DNA from: OM182 bacterium MED-G28
GTDB lineage: Bacteria; Pseudomonadota; Gammaproteobacteria; Pseudomonadales; Pseudohongiellaceae
Assembly: GCA_002457215.1 (NCBI GenBank)
Contig: NTJZ01000005.1
Span: 1-64,000, forward strand
Direction: 5' to 3'
DNA: 64,000 bases
Shown here: piece after piece, positions 1 through 7,568 of the stretch
Layout of the letters: the number at the start of each line of letters is the position of its first letter
Position numbering within the stretch: position 1 is the first letter of the stretch
Notes under the pieces: generated by a model
Databases searched by the model: none
What the model saw: the letters and a program-made list of their open reading frames with translations, nothing else
Told to the model about the DNA's origin: nothing
Made by a program: the position numbers and the translations under genes

Positions 1-696
1 AATAGAAGCAGGACAAACCACAGATCCATCGGTTTCAGTGCCTACAGCAACCATAGTGAAATTGATGGCAACCGCAACCCCAGAGCCAGAACTTGAACCA
101 CATGGGCTTCGGTCTAAAGCATAGGGGTTATGTGCCTGACCCCCTCTTCCCGACCAACCACTAGAAGAAGAAGTGGACCGAAAATTAGCCCACTCACTCA
201 AGTTAGTCTTGCCAAGAATAATCGCCCCTGCGGAGCGCAATCGATTAACTAGAAAAGCATCGTCTGCGGGCGTTGGTGCATCAACCAAAGCTAAACTGCC
301 TGCAGTTGTTAACAGATTATCAGCGGTATCGATGTTGTCTTTAAGCATTACGGGTATACCATGTAATCGCGAACGAACATTACCCCTTGCCCGCTCTTCA
401 TCAAGCGCTTCTGCTATAACTAAAGCATCAGGATTAACTTCGAGAACTGAATTGAGTTGTGGGTCAATTTCTGAAATTCGTGCTTGGTAAAAACGGACAA
501 CATCTGCCGCACTTATAATTCCTTCCCCATAAGCAACTTGTAGTTCATTTATAGATATCTCGATCAGGTTATCTTCGAAACTTGGGGAGATTAGAGATGT
601 ACACGACAACAGAGTCAGAGCAATCAACATTACGGATATTCTAAGTGGAACTTGGAATCTGCGAGTGCGTTTATTGACCTTGTTCATCTTTGTCAT
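1..696 (-). CDS. Amidase-signature hydrolase, lipoprotein, cut by the left window edge (C-terminus missing)
   Basis: Reading the minus strand from the ATG at 696 gives 232 uninterrupted residues running off the window. A hydrophobic N-terminus with lipobox LLSC (lipid Cys32) indicates an outer or inner membrane lipoprotein facing the periplasm. Amidase-signature residues follow: Lys119 in VMLKDNID, the Ser-Gly loop CGSSSGSG near residues 199-206, and the nucleophile Ser225 in GTETDGSVVCPAS. These form the Ser-cisSer-Lys triad of the family, which hydrolyses C-N amide bonds. The GTETDGS form resembles peptide-amidase-like members more than GatA. A second ATG three codons downstream (687) could be the start. 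The full enzyme would be about 500 residues, so roughly half is present. Family call is firm; the substrate is unknown. Confidence 0.88.
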   Translation of the reverse strand, partial: MTKMNKVNKRTRRFQVPLRISVMLIALTLLSCTSLISPSFEDNLIEISINELQVAYGEGIISAADVVRFYQARISEIDPQLNSVLEVNPDALVIAEALDEERARGNVRSRLHGIPVMLKDNIDTADNLLTTAGSLALVDAPTPADDAFLVNRLRSAGAIILGKTNLSEWANFRSTSSSSGWSGRGGQAHNPYALDRSPCGSSSGSGVAVAINFTMVAVGTETDGSVVCPASI

Positions 697-759
697 TGTT
701 TTGAGAATTTCTAATTCAGAATTTTTTTGAATTTAGTCGGAGTCTAGAATGTCACCTTT

Positions 760-954
760 TCAGCCATAGAGAAAATATTCACTCCAACTATTATTTGCCA
801 CACGCTTCAACTTATAACGTGAAGCTAGAGCCCAGGACATTGGAGCAATAGCAATAAAACCAATCAACGATGCTGCCACTTCAGATATTTTACATAAAAG
901 CTTTTGAAGCTCCTCACTGCGCAGAAATTCACAATGATTACACTGTTTTTCAGA
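760..954 (-). other. In-frame 64-codon extension directly after the stop of the OYE gene; possible small protein or gene remnant
   Basis: Immediately after the TGA (957-955) of the flavin oxidoreductase gene, the same frame stays open for 64 codons to a TGA at 762-760. The translation has a CNHCE motif, a charged stretch SEELQKLLC, then a hydrophobic segment (ASLIGFIAIAPMSWALA) and a basic tail. It looks protein-like but has no good ATG start with a ribosome binding site. Possible in-frame starts are GTG at 879 and ATG at 840. It may be a separate short membrane peptide, a former C-terminal extension cut off by a stop codon, or chance. I cannot decide from one sequence. Confidence 0.25.
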
Positions 955-2034
955 TCATTGTTCTGCAACAAATCCCTTCCAACCATTCATATAATCAATA
1001 AATTTTTGAGACAGGCCTTCTTTAGCTAAATGTTCACGGGAAGCAGGCAACTCTATTGGCTCGAAACTAGGGTCATTCGCCATAAGCTTTGGAAAATCAT
1101 GGTGCAGTATTGCTGCCCTACCCAACATGATCCAGTCAACTCCGCTAGCGAAAGCCTTTTCTGCCTCTCCTGGTGTGCGAATTTTTCCTGCTATACCTAG
1201 ACGAACCTCTTTTCTATCTATTTCTGAAAAATAAGATAGAAGACTCCTACCCTGTTTTTCTTCTTCAACCGGCTCCTTAAATACATCCCATAGCGACATA
1301 TCAAGAAAATCAATATTGCCGTCAGCGCAAAGCTTCTGAGCAATAGCCACACTGTCATCAAGCTTCATGCCGAAACGTTCTGCTGACAAACGCACACCCA
1401 ACATAAAATCATCACGACAATGTTCTCTAACACCGTCAATTATCTCAAACAACAAACGTGATCGATTTTCCCAGCTACCGCCGTATTCATCGTCTCGATG
1501 ATTAGTTTCACTGGAGAAAAACTGACAAAGTAAATAACCGTGAGCACCGTGTAACTCAACTCCATCGAATCCCGCTTTTTCAGCTCTCACCGCAGCAGAA
1601 ACAAAATCTTCTATCAGCTTTTTTATCTCCACTGTCTCTAAAGCACGAGCTCCAGTTTCTTCATTAACTGAAGGGCACACTGGCCTGCAGCCAGTAACAT
1701 CTTCAGGTGCGCGCATACCGCCATGGTAAAGCTGGCAATTAGAGACACTGCCTTCAGCTTTAATTTTTGAGGCCAGTCGAGATAATCCATCCACATGCTT
1801 ATCAGCAAAAATTCCCAATTGGCCCGGAAAGCCTTGTCCAATTTCCTGCACATGAGCCGCGCAAGTCATGGTTAAACCAAAACCTCCTTTCGCGCGCATG
1901 GCGAGCCAATGGAATTCCTCATCAGATAAGATTCCGTCTTCATGACTCTGTAAATTAGTTAATGGCGCCAACATGAAACGATTTTTCATACTAGGGCCGC
2001 GCTTGAAATCAAGTGGCGAAAATAGAGAATTCAT
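955..2034 (-). CDS. NADH:flavin oxidoreductase, old yellow enzyme family
   Basis: This is a single-domain FMN-dependent TIM-barrel ene-reductase of about 359 residues, the usual length for the simple OYE class. Visible family features are the N-terminal NRFMLAPLTNLQS strand, the active-site segment GVELHGAHGYLL and the following NHRDDEYGGSWENR signature, plus LGVRLSAERFG and the C-terminal phosphate-binding DWIMLGRAAI. It probably reduces activated C=C bonds with NAD(P)H in the cytoplasm; there is no signal peptide. The start at 2034 is chosen over an upstream ATG at 2061 because an AAGAG lies about six bases before it and the protein then begins at the conserved barrel. The gene stands alone, downstream of a terminator. 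An odd open extension follows its stop. Confidence 0.9.
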   Translation of the reverse strand: MNSLFSPLDFKRGPSMKNRFMLAPLTNLQSHEDGILSDEEFHWLAMRAKGGFGLTMTCAAHVQEIGQGFPGQLGIFADKHVDGLSRLASKIKAEGSVSNCQLYHGGMRAPEDVTGCRPVCPSVNEETGARALETVEIKKLIEDFVSAAVRAEKAGFDGVELHGAHGYLLCQFFSSETNHRDDEYGGSWENRSRLLFEIIDGVREHCRDDFMLGVRLSAERFGMKLDDSVAIAQKLCADGNIDFLDMSLWDVFKEPVEEEKQGRSLLSYFSEIDRKEVRLGIAGKIRTPGEAEKAFASGVDWIMLGRAAILHHDFPKLMANDPSFEPIELPASREHLAKEGLSQKFIDYMNGWKGFVAEQ

Positions 2035-2069
2035 AACGACTCTTAAAAAATAAAACAACAAATACAGAA

Positions 2070-2101
2070 AAACGGGCGGTGTTTTGCAACAGCGCCCGTT
2101 T
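2070..2101 (-). terminator. Rho-independent terminator after the NHL-repeat gene
   Basis: A perfect 9-bp inverted repeat (AAACGGGCG at 2070-2078 and its complement at 2093-2101) with a 14-base loop lies 19 bases after the stop of the minus-strand NHL gene. On the minus strand the GC-rich stem is followed by a T-rich tail (TTTCTGTATTTG). It also separates that gene from the OYE gene, whose start is about 35 bases further on. Confidence 0.75.
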
Positions 2102-2119
2102 CGATTTCAACATAAATGA

Positions 2120-3295
2120 CTATGGTATCAAGCGAGGCACGAAGCGAGTCACTCCTTGAATTACACCTACTTCACCGCCGTAAACATTTCCATCTTTGTC
2201 AGCCGTCACACCTTCACCCATGCAGCCGATTCCGCCCATTCCGGAGAAACCTCTTCCTCCGCATATATGCTCGGGAATGAAATAAAGCACTTCACCATTG
2301 CGCGCATTTCCTACTCGTAGACCTTTTCTCCAACCACCTGGGTTGTAGTTTTCATCAGTTTCAGAATCGATGGCGTACAACATATCGTTGCTAGGATCAA
2401 TATACATACCGCTAATGCGGCTGAACTGATACCAAGTATCTAACCATTCTCCGTCTTGAGTAAAAATCTGGATGCGATTGTTGCCGCGGTCCGCGACGAA
2501 TAATCTACCCTGTGAATCCATGGCTAAACTATGGGGGGCGCGAAATTGACCATCGTCCCATCCATATTCTCCAAAGTGCCCTATGTATGTGCCGTCTGGC
2601 TCCCACATGGTAATGCGGCTCTCGGTCTCGTCACTCGGCTCACCTTGAAATTGTGCTTGATGAGTTTCTGCGATAAAAATACGACCGTTTGGCGCAATCA
2701 ACACATCATTTGGTTCAGTAAGATGTGTCGGAGGGTCGCCAACTTCTCCTGGTGTCCCTATTGTCATTAACAAGTTACCATCTGGGCTGAATTTCATGAC
2801 AGCGCTTCCGATGGTAGCTGCAGCTGGATTTTGGCTAATTTCGTTGTCATTAGCTACGCGGGCATCGGCTATCCAGACGTTGCCTTCCTGATCAACATCC
2901 ATTCCATGGGGCCAAAGAATCTGGCCAGCACCAAACTGAGCAACCACTCTCCCGTTAGGATCCAGTTTCACTATCGGATTGATATCTGGGGTGGTTGCGC
3001 ATTGATTAGTCCCGCACCGATCCCCCGCCCATATATGCACTCCATCAATATCAACGTTAATAGCACTTACAGAACCCCAACGACGTCCATCCGGTAAGGA
3101 GCCAAAATTACGCTCTGTAACGTAGGGGTTCGGTAAATTATTTATGGGTTGCTGGCCAGCGTGAGCAGCCGGCTTGCCAGATTCTGCCATCGACCCCCTT
3201 TGTGCCATTGAACTTGCGGAGACAATAGAAAATGTGAGTCCTAATAACCCGGCTTTTACTAAGAGTCCTGCCCCGGATTTTCTTGTTCTAATCAT
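2120..3295 (-). CDS. Secreted NHL-repeat beta-propeller protein
   Basis: The 391-residue protein starts with a Sec signal peptide (hydrophobic stretch, predicted cleavage near SSMAQ at residues 28-32). NHL-type repeats follow, such as GMDVDQEGNVWIADARV, NDVLIAPNGRIFIAE and SLAMDSQGRLFVADRGNNR, matching a six-bladed propeller. The family includes peptidylglycine-amidating-lyase-like and scaffold proteins; no metal site can be assigned with confidence here. The C-terminus has a Gly/Cys-rich loop (ICGGRGFSGMGGIGCMG) whose two cysteines could form a disulfide. It is probably periplasmic. It is monocistronic, with a terminator behind it and the quinoprotein gene diverging upstream. The enzymatic role is unknown. 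Confidence 0.8.
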   Translation of the reverse strand: MIRTRKSGAGLLVKAGLLGLTFSIVSASSMAQRGSMAESGKPAAHAGQQPINNLPNPYVTERNFGSLPDGRRWGSVSAINVDIDGVHIWAGDRCGTNQCATTPDINPIVKLDPNGRVVAQFGAGQILWPHGMDVDQEGNVWIADARVANDNEISQNPAAATIGSAVMKFSPDGNLLMTIGTPGEVGDPPTHLTEPNDVLIAPNGRIFIAETHQAQFQGEPSDETESRITMWEPDGTYIGHFGEYGWDDGQFRAPHSLAMDSQGRLFVADRGNNRIQIFTQDGEWLDTWYQFSRISGMYIDPSNDMLYAIDSETDENYNPGGWRKGLRVGNARNGEVLYFIPEHICGGRGFSGMGGIGCMGEGVTADKDGNVYGGEVGVIQGVTRFVPRLIP

Positions 3296-3517
3296 TGTGA
3301 CCTCTCTTAACTTCTTTATAGCTATTATTGGATGTCGAACAGAACTAAGAACATGAACCTAAGCGTATAACTTGTCAAGGATATGCAATTCCGAGTAAAA
3401 GCACGAAACTTCCCTAGACTCCTAGCCTTGGGCTGTTTATGCTCTGCCTCCCAGTTGCTTCAAATAAAATGGAGCTTGAAGCCTGTTTTCTTACAAATAT
3501 TAATGGAAGGGGGACAC

Positions 3518-5371
3518 ATGAGTTCTTTCACAATCAATAAAGATCTAAAACTAGTCATTGGTGGGTTCTTTGCACTGACTCTTGCCGCCTGTGGTCAAGA
3601 AGAATCAAGCCCTCTGCCTGTAGCACAAACTTCAGCTCCTGTAGAAGAAGCAGCGAGTGAAATGCGCGAGGGAGAAGTCCCCGTTGATATTCAGGAACCT
3701 GGTGAAGGTCTTGTGATTACTCAATCACACTGGATTAATGAAGAGCCTATAGGCAATGGTTCTGGTGATGTAACGTTTGATTTACTATCACAACCAATTA
3801 GTGCGAATCCAGACTCATGGTTACAATTCGGTGGGGACTATTCCAATACCCGCCACAGTCCCTTAGAAGATTTATCTCCTGAAAACGTAGACAATTTGCG
3901 CTTTGCTTGGGGCTTTCCGACTGGCACGCTAGGTCAGTTCGCTGTTTCCCCTGTTGTCTACGACGGCATCATGTATGTTAGTTCGTCTTACAACAGATTA
4001 TTTGCACTGGATGCTAAGAATGGTGAATTATTTTGGCGCTATGATCATCCACAACCGGAGGACCTACGTCTATGCTGCGGCCCTGCAAATCGCGGCGTTG
4101 CAATAGTCGGCGATAAGGTTCTAATGGCTACCCTGGATGCTCGCATTATGGCATTCGATCGCATCTCTGGTGAAATCCTCTGGGACTCGGAAATCATTGA
4201 GTATTACCGCGGTTTTAGTGCCACCTCTGCTCCTCTTATTGTTAAAGACATGGCCATTATCGGTATTGGTGGCGGCGAATACGGTGTTCGTGGATTCTTT
4301 GATGCTTACAACGTGAACACGGGTGAAAGAATGTGGCGACACTATACGGTGCCAGACGAAGGCGAACCTGGGTATGAAAGCTGGTCCGGAACTTCATATG
4401 AAACTGGTGGCGCACCTGCATGGACCATCGGTACCTATGACCCGGAACTGGATTTGCTTTACTGGACGACTGGCAATCCATCCCCTGATTGGAATGGCGA
4501 CGCTAGATTAGGTGATAATCTTTTCTCTGACAGTGTATTGGCTTTGGACCCAGATACTGGCGAACGGCAATGGTATTACCAGTTTACCCCTCATGATGTT
4601 TGGGACTATGACGGCAATACTCATCTGTTCCAGGTAGACCTCGATGTTGATGGCGAAACTGTTAAAGCTCTTGTCCAAGCAAACAGGAATGGATTTTTCT
4701 ACGCCATAAATAGACAAAACGGGGAATTCATTCGCGCCACTAACTATATGGAGCAATTAAATTGGGCGACGTCAATGGAGCCTAGCGGCAGGCCGGTAAT
4801 TAATCCTGAAGCGCTGCCTGTAGAAGAACCCACATATCGAGTATGTCCAGGGGTTATGGGTGGAATGAATGGATCAACTTCTGGTTCAGTAAATCCTGAT
4901 TTAGGTCTCGCTTTTGTTCCCGTTATTGAAAGCTGTCAGTTGATGCAAAAAGGGCTAAGCTTTCACGTTGAAGGCCTTCAATTCACTGGAGGTTTCCCAA
5001 TTCCCGTGGATGCTGCCGACGAATCAGCTTATGGTCATATCACTGCAATGGACTATCAAACTGGTGAAGTCCGCTGGCGATTTATGGACCCACAACCAAT
5101 GATGGCAGGAACCATGAGCACAGCAGGTGGCTTGGTTTTCACTGGCAGCCTAACCGGCCATGCAATAGCGCTCAACTCAGAGAGCGGCGAAGAAGTCTGG
5201 CGCGCCAAGTTAGGTGGCGGGGTTCGTTCTCAACCAATAGCATATCAAGTTGATGGGGAATCTTATGTTGCAATTGGCTCAAGTAACTTCCAAACCCTCT
5301 CCGGTTTTGTCGGGGGAGATATAGCGATCCCTGAAGGGGGTCACTTGTATGTTTTTAAACTAAGTAACTAG
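3518..5371 (+). CDS. PQQ-dependent alcohol dehydrogenase lipoprotein with WDYD motif
   Basis: An eight-bladed quinoprotein of 617 residues without a heme motif. Numbered from the chosen start, there is a lipobox LAAC (lipid Cys25), a vicinal cysteine pair 186-187 in RLCCGPANRG (the disulfide ring over PQQ), Glu254 and Asn320 as likely metal ligands, and catalytic Asp363 in TPHDVWDYDG. The extra acidic residue two positions on (Asp365, the DYD motif) is the known marker of lanthanide-dependent XoxF/PedH-type enzymes; calcium MxaF enzymes have Ala there. Propeller tryptophan repeats such as NGELFWRYD and TGEVRWRF recur. The start at 3518 has GGAAGGGGG at good spacing and opens directly into the signal; an open frame reaches back to 3383. 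It leads an operon with a small membrane protein and a symporter. The substrate, an alcohol or aldehyde, is unknown. Confidence 0.9.
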   Translation: MSSFTINKDLKLVIGGFFALTLAACGQEESSPLPVAQTSAPVEEAASEMREGEVPVDIQEPGEGLVITQSHWINEEPIGNGSGDVTFDLLSQPISANPDSWLQFGGDYSNTRHSPLEDLSPENVDNLRFAWGFPTGTLGQFAVSPVVYDGIMYVSSSYNRLFALDAKNGELFWRYDHPQPEDLRLCCGPANRGVAIVGDKVLMATLDARIMAFDRISGEILWDSEIIEYYRGFSATSAPLIVKDMAIIGIGGGEYGVRGFFDAYNVNTGERMWRHYTVPDEGEPGYESWSGTSYETGGAPAWTIGTYDPELDLLYWTTGNPSPDWNGDARLGDNLFSDSVLALDPDTGERQWYYQFTPHDVWDYDGNTHLFQVDLDVDGETVKALVQANRNGFFYAINRQNGEFIRATNYMEQLNWATSMEPSGRPVINPEALPVEEPTYRVCPGVMGGMNGSTSGSVNPDLGLAFVPVIESCQLMQKGLSFHVEGLQFTGGFPIPVDAADESAYGHITAMDYQTGEVRWRFMDPQPMMAGTMSTAGGLVFTGSLTGHAIALNSESGEEVWRAKLGGGVRSQPIAYQVDGESYVAIGSSNFQTLSGFVGGDIAIPEGGHLYVFKLSN

Positions 5372-5399
5372 CCAAAAAATCTCGCATAAGAAGAGCAAA

Positions 5400-5957
5400 A
5401 TGCGAAGTAACTTGATTTACATAATCTTCGCTGTCGCCGCCCTTATGGCGGCGATTCTGCTAGCCATTTGTCTGGCAGAAACTGTGCCTGACGCTGGCGG
5501 CAGAGCTCATGCTGAAATTGCGGGTCTGCAAGTTGGCGGCGATGGAACTGCCCGCTTGCAATACATCGGACCTTTAGCTTTTTTATTTCAGTGTCTGTTA
5601 CTTACCCAAATTGCTCTTCTCTCTTTACTGGGCGTAGCAGAAAGATATCGTACCAATGAGCTACTTACTTACATGGGCGGCACTCTAGCAATCACTTTAT
5701 TTATTGCCTGGAAGATGTTTTCGGGTCATTCGGCTTTTCTGGATACCGGAGAAACTGCCTATTTTATGGGCTTCCCCACCGCAACCGCATGGCAAACCTA
5801 TGGGACTTGGCTGGGCGCTATTCCATTAATTCTTATCTATAGCTTTGGTTTTAATAAATTTATCTACACCAAGGAAGACGAAGAAAAATTTAATGCCCTC
5901 TTAGCAGAAAAGACTAACAAGTTGTCTGAAGCAGAGAACTCGGATAGAGCGACGTAG
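5400..5957 (+). CDS. Four-helix membrane protein of unknown function, between quinoprotein and symporter
   Basis: I do not recognise this 185-residue protein. It has an N-terminal transmembrane segment (about residues 5-26), a periplasm-like loop with GGDG, and three further hydrophobic segments near 55-78, 88-107 and 133-153. A charged, Glu/Lys-rich cytoplasmic tail (KEDEEKFNALLAEK) follows, with coiled-coil character. It starts 28 bases after the quinoprotein and ends 7 bases before the symporter, so all three are almost certainly co-transcribed. By position it could be an accessory subunit of the symporter, as DUF485/DUF4212 proteins are for other SSS transporters, or a membrane anchor or electron acceptor for the quinoprotein. 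No heme- or quinone-binding motif is evident. Confidence 0.75.
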   Translation: MRSNLIYIIFAVAALMAAILLAICLAETVPDAGGRAHAEIAGLQVGGDGTARLQYIGPLAFLFQCLLLTQIALLSLLGVAERYRTNELLTYMGGTLAITLFIAWKMFSGHSAFLDTGETAYFMGFPTATAWQTYGTWLGAIPLILIYSFGFNKFIYTKEDEEKFNALLAEKTNKLSEAENSDRAT

Positions 5958-5964
5958 TAATTAC

Positions 5965-7461
5965 ATGGAAGCGTTCAGACAGGAAATAATCATTGGCGCT
6001 GTTGTCGGCTACATGATTTTTTGTGTGCTCACAGGCTTGTGGGCAATGCGCCGCACGCACAACTCCAGTGATTTTTTTATCGCAGGCCGTGGTCTCGGCC
6101 CAATTGTCGTGTCGTTGGCACTTTTTTCTAGCACTTTGAGTGGTTTCGGATTCGTTGGTGGACCAGGTTTAGTCTATTCAATTGGTGTTAGTTCATTCTG
6201 GATGGTCGTGATTTCTTCCTGCGGCTATGCTCTTGGTTTCTACTTGGTTGCAAAACGCATTCGTATGATAGCCGAACTGAGGGACTGCATTTCTTTACCT
6301 GACATTGTTGCCGCCCGATACGGAAGTGAAGCCGTTAGATTTATGATTGCGATCACAATCGTTCTAGGAGTAATGGGGTACTTGGCAACTCAAATACTCG
6401 CGATGGCAGTCGTAATGCAGGCAATTCTCTCGGGCACAGAAGCTTTTGCTAACGTAGGTTTGGTCACTTGCGTAGTGATTTCTTCAGCGGTACTAATCTT
6501 TTATTGCGTCACCGGTGGCATTATCGCTTCCGTCTACACTGATGTAGTACAAGGGTCAATCATGATAGTCGCTGGCACACTAATCTTGTTTACTGCAATG
6601 AATGTATTCGATGGCGGGATGCAGGAGGCAACATCGATTATTCTCGCTGACGACTATGAAACAGTTATGCCCTATGGAGCCGCCGGGATAATGGCTTCTC
6701 TCGGTTGGTTTTTTGTCTTTGGGCTTGGCCTAGCAGGACAACCCCATCTGATTACCAAGATGATGATGAATAAAAACATACGAGACAACCGCAGCATTCT
6801 TCCCATGTCGTTGTTTGGCTACGTAATGGCTGCTCTATTATGGATTTCGATCGGTATTGTGATGCGTGCCGCGGTTATCGATGGAGTTGTTGATCCATTG
6901 GCACTTCCAGATGATGCTGCTTCGGTTTTCCTCTCTGTATTTACCAACCCGTTGTTAGCAGGCATAGTCTTTGCCGGTCTATTCGCTGCAATTATGTCAA
7001 CTTCTGATGCTTTCCTAAATATTGGCACAGCTGCAATAATTCACGACATACCCAAAGCAATACGCGGCAAAAGTATTGAGAATGAATTGTTCTGGGCGCG
7101 AGTCGTGACTGTATTACTAGCCATAGTCGCAGCGAGTTTTGCGCTCTATTCTCATTTTCGAGACGCTACTCTCGTAGCACTATTAGGTGCTTTTGGTTGG
7201 GGGACATTCGCTGCCTCTATATTTCCAGTGGTGGCTGTAGGATTAAACTGGAAAGGAGCCACAGTTGCAGGTGCAGTTACAGCTATCGGAACTGCGCTAA
7301 CAATTAACTTTGGCTCTCAATTGGCAGGGATTACTTTCCCATATGGCGTTAGTGGCCAGTTAGTAGCTTTTGTTTCTTCCATGGTTCTTTTTATTGGTGT
7401 CTCACTGGTCACTAAAAAGCCCGTGCTCGACAATGACATTAAACTTATGATGGATATTTAA
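5965..7461 (+). CDS. Sodium/solute symporter (SSS family)
   Basis: A 498-residue integral membrane protein with about 13 hydrophobic segments and SSS-family signatures. These are the N-terminal NSSDFFIAGRGLGP, the sodium-site region LFSSTLSGFGFVGGPG in the first helices, TGGIIASVYTDVVQGSIM, and GLFAAIMSTSDAFLN with its conserved serines. Length and order fit PutP/SglT-like transporters that import an organic solute with Na+. The ATG lies 7 bases after the preceding membrane protein, so translation may be coupled. With the quinoprotein upstream, it may import the oxidation product or the substrate. The transported solute cannot be read from the sequence. Confidence 0.92.
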   Translation: MEAFRQEIIIGAVVGYMIFCVLTGLWAMRRTHNSSDFFIAGRGLGPIVVSLALFSSTLSGFGFVGGPGLVYSIGVSSFWMVVISSCGYALGFYLVAKRIRMIAELRDCISLPDIVAARYGSEAVRFMIAITIVLGVMGYLATQILAMAVVMQAILSGTEAFANVGLVTCVVISSAVLIFYCVTGGIIASVYTDVVQGSIMIVAGTLILFTAMNVFDGGMQEATSIILADDYETVMPYGAAGIMASLGWFFVFGLGLAGQPHLITKMMMNKNIRDNRSILPMSLFGYVMAALLWISIGIVMRAAVIDGVVDPLALPDDAASVFLSVFTNPLLAGIVFAGLFAAIMSTSDAFLNIGTAAIIHDIPKAIRGKSIENELFWARVVTVLLAIVAASFALYSHFRDATLVALLGAFGWGTFAASIFPVVAVGLNWKGATVAGAVTAIGTALTINFGSQLAGITFPYGVSGQLVAFVSSMVLFIGVSLVTKKPVLDNDIKLMMDI

Positions 7462-7568
7462 GCCAATATCTCACTATTCAGTTTTCATTCATCTAACCGA
7501 CTCTACTTTATAAATGACAACTTTCGCTGTCCTACTTATTCCATCTTTGTAAGACCCTGGAAACTGCA

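Noticed and set aside
173-490. Plus-strand 105-residue open frame at the left end
   Set aside because: It lies opposite the clear amidase reading frame on the minus strand, which has catalytic motifs. It is a shadow.
955-957. Selenocysteine or programmed readthrough at the OYE stop codon TGA
   Set aside because: No selenocysteine insertion structure was recognised, and OYE enzymes are complete at this length. The extension is reported only as an observation.
3350-3378. Sigma-70 promoter on the minus strand before the NHL gene (TTGACA at 3378-3373)
   Set aside because: The matching -10 at 17-base spacing is CATGTT, far from consensus, so a promoter is not claimed.
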